This document shows positions 14,753-15,173 of a stretch of 15,173 nucleotides of DNA, piece by piece. The DNA lies in NCBI GenBank assembly GCA_023390775.1, contig JAEWCF010000081.1, forward strand, positions 1-15,173. The letters are read 5' to 3'. A program made the position numbers and the translations under genes. The stretch comes from Bacteroidota bacterium (GTDB lineage Bacteria; Bacteroidota; Bacteroidia; Flavobacteriales; Flavobacteriaceae). Numbering within the stretch: position 1 is the stretch's first letter; each line of letters starts with the position of its first letter. Under the pieces are notes generated by a model. That model saw only the letters and a program-made list of their open reading frames with translations. It was not told the origin of the DNA and ran no database searches.

Positions 14753-14788
14753 AATTTGAAAATTTGAAAATTTGAAAATTTGAAAATT
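14753..14788. repeat. AATTTGAA tandem repeat, 4.5 copies
   Basis: Four perfect AATTTGAA units plus AATT. This is the only block in the mosaic with an 8-bp rather than a 7-bp period. It lies between the candidate ftsE promoter and the heptamer blocks. Confidence 0.95.
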
Positions 14789-14791
14789 GTG

Positions 14792-14826
14792 GAATGACCA
14801 ATGTCCAATGACGAATGTCGAATGAC
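14792..14826. repeat. SAATGWC heptamer block, 5 copies
   Basis: The units are GAATGAC, CAATGTC, CAATGAC, GAATGTC and GAATGAC, all without gaps. Variation is confined to the first base (G/C) and the sixth (A/T). The exact GAATGAC unit also flanks the tract inside the aminotransferase gene. Confidence 0.95.
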
Positions 14827-14876
14827 GACCCGAGCCCGTAGGGCGAACTGTACGGAGCGATAGCGAAGTAAATGAC
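14827..14876. other. Hairpin-bearing linker between heptamer blocks
   Basis: A 50-bp non-repetitive linker. It contains GCCC, GTA, GGGC (14834-14844), a perfect 4-bp stem with a 3-nt loop, and then GGAGCGATAGCGAAG. It is more G/C-rich than the blocks on either side. No function was recognised. Confidence 0.4.
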
Positions 14877-14904
14877 AAAGTCGAAAGTCGAAAGTTGAAA
14901 GTCA
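14877..14904. repeat. AAAGTYR heptamer block, 4 copies
   Basis: AAAGTCG, AAAGTCG, AAAGTTG, AAAGTCA in tandem. In shifted phase the unit is GAAAGTC, identical to the two central units inside the aminotransferase gene. Confidence 0.95.
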
Positions 14905-14923
14905 ACTGAAACTCTTGGTTTAT

Positions 14924-14937
14924 AAAGTTGCAAGTTG
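14924..14937. repeat. AAAGTTG/CAAGTTG heptamer pair
   Basis: Two tandem 7-bp units differing only at the first base. They are related to the AAAGTYR block 20 bp to the left. Confidence 0.7.
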
Positions 14938-15008
14938 TATAGTTCCCGTAATTCGACACCACACTTCACGATTTTAAAGGAATCAGTTCTCGATTTCCTC
15001 CCGTCAAA

Positions 15009-15038
15009 CTGATAGCTGATAGCTGACAGCTGATAGCT
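15009..15038. repeat. CTGAYAG heptamer block, 4 copies
   Basis: CTGATAG, CTGATAG, CTGACAG, CTGATAG, then CT. The last three units plus CT form a 23-bp sequence repeated exactly at 15141-15163. Confidence 0.95.
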
Positions 15039-15043
15039 ACGGC

Positions 15044-15057
15044 CGACTGACGACTGA
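15044..15057. repeat. CGACTGA heptamer pair
   Basis: Two perfect tandem copies of CGACTGA, 5 bp after the CTGAYAG block. Confidence 0.75.
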
Positions 15058-15110
15058 CCATCATGAGTTGTAATGTTCGCCCATGACAAGAATACATTTC
15101 AAGATTGGAA

Positions 15111-15119
15111 GCTATCAGC
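15111..15119. repeat. Inverted copy of the CTGATAG unit
   Basis: GCTATCAGC is the exact reverse complement of GCTGATAGC at 15140-15148. The two form a 9-bp inverted repeat with a 20-nt spacer. Confidence 0.7.
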
Positions 15120-15140
15120 ACTCGCTTTACTCCATTCAAG

Positions 15141-15163
15141 CTGATAGCTGACAGCTGATAGCT
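15141..15163. repeat. CTGAYAG heptamer block, second cluster, 3 copies
   Basis: CTGATAG, CTGACAG, CTGATAG, then CT, identical to 15016-15038 including the position of the single C variant. The block is 10 bp from the window edge. Confidence 0.95.
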
Positions 15164-15173
15164 GCTTTGATGG

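Larger units (their letters stand above)
14727..15173. other. Gene-free mosaic of short tandem repeats
   Basis: No gene is supported in these 447 bp. The stretch is visibly more A/T-rich than the flanking genes and consists of short tandem repeat blocks, almost all with a 7-bp unit, joined by non-repetitive spacers. The longest spacers are about 14938-15008 and 15058-15110, and nothing was recognised in either. The blocks are listed separately. The tract continues beyond the right edge, so its full extent is unknown. Confidence 0.8.

Noticed and set aside
14877..14904. Insertion-sequence terminal repeat
   Set aside because: There is no transposase, no matching inverted terminus of useful length and no target duplication in view.
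15073..15144. 23-codon open frame starting MFAHDKNTFQDW
   Set aside because: It is too short, ends inside a heptamer block and has no recognised homology; it most likely reads spacer between repeats.
14753..15173. CRISPR array
   Set aside because: The repeats are 7-8 bp in direct tandem with no unique spacers between units, and no cas gene is present.

Overview
The window looks like a Bacteroidota chromosome, probably Flavobacteriales, although it is more G+C-rich than most Flavobacterium. Three things point there. A large secreted protein carries a gliding-motility-associated (type IX secretion) C-terminal domain. The start codons lack Shine-Dalgarno sequences. Several genes have a TAnnTTTG -7 promoter box just upstream. 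No tRNA, rRNA, CRISPR array, transposase or integrase was seen.

Layout. The left edge holds the 5' part of a SpoU/TrmH-type RNA methyltransferase (minus) and, upstream of it on the same strand, a 600-aa secreted CHU_C-domain protein. From 2154 to about 14077 lies a cell-surface polysaccharide locus. Its first block is a translationally coupled plus-strand operon: a GNAT-like acyltransferase, a DegT-family sugar aminotransferase, a Wzx-type flippase and a left-handed beta-helix acyltransferase. After that the genes alternate strand every one or two genes: GT4 (-); GT4 plus the sugar ketoisomerase FdtA (+); GT2 (-); a GT4-like transferase plus a 2-oxoglutarate/Fe(II) oxygenase (+); a DPM1-like GT2 (-); a GT-C-like membrane protein (+). 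The cell-division ATPase FtsE (-) closes the gene-bearing part.

How the genes may work together (inference from families and context). FdtA and the aminotransferase would make a dTDP-3-amino-3,6-dideoxyhexose (Fuc3N or Qui3N type), one of the acyltransferases would N-acylate it, the GT4 and GT2 enzymes would assemble an oligosaccharide on a lipid carrier, and Wzx would flip it. The DPM1-like GT2 probably makes a polyprenyl-phosphate sugar that the divergent GT-C protein uses on the outer face of the inner membrane. No rmlA/rmlB, initiating transferase or confident Wzy polymerase is in the window, so the locus is either incomplete or continues elsewhere.

The least explained part is the right end (14727-15173). 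It has no convincing gene but is a mosaic of short tandem repeats, nearly all with a 7-bp period: SAATGWC, AAAGTYR, MAAGTTG, CTGAYAG and CGACTGA, plus one 8-bp block. Two of these heptamers, GAATGAC and GAAAGTC, also occur as four perfect units inside the aminotransferase gene (3643-3670), where they add about nine residues without breaking the frame. Other features worth a second look are promoter boxes only 4-5 nt from start codons (probably leaderless mRNAs), tail-to-tail genes whose stop codons abut or overlap, and a perfect 8-bp-arm palindrome inside a 36-bp divergent promoter region.
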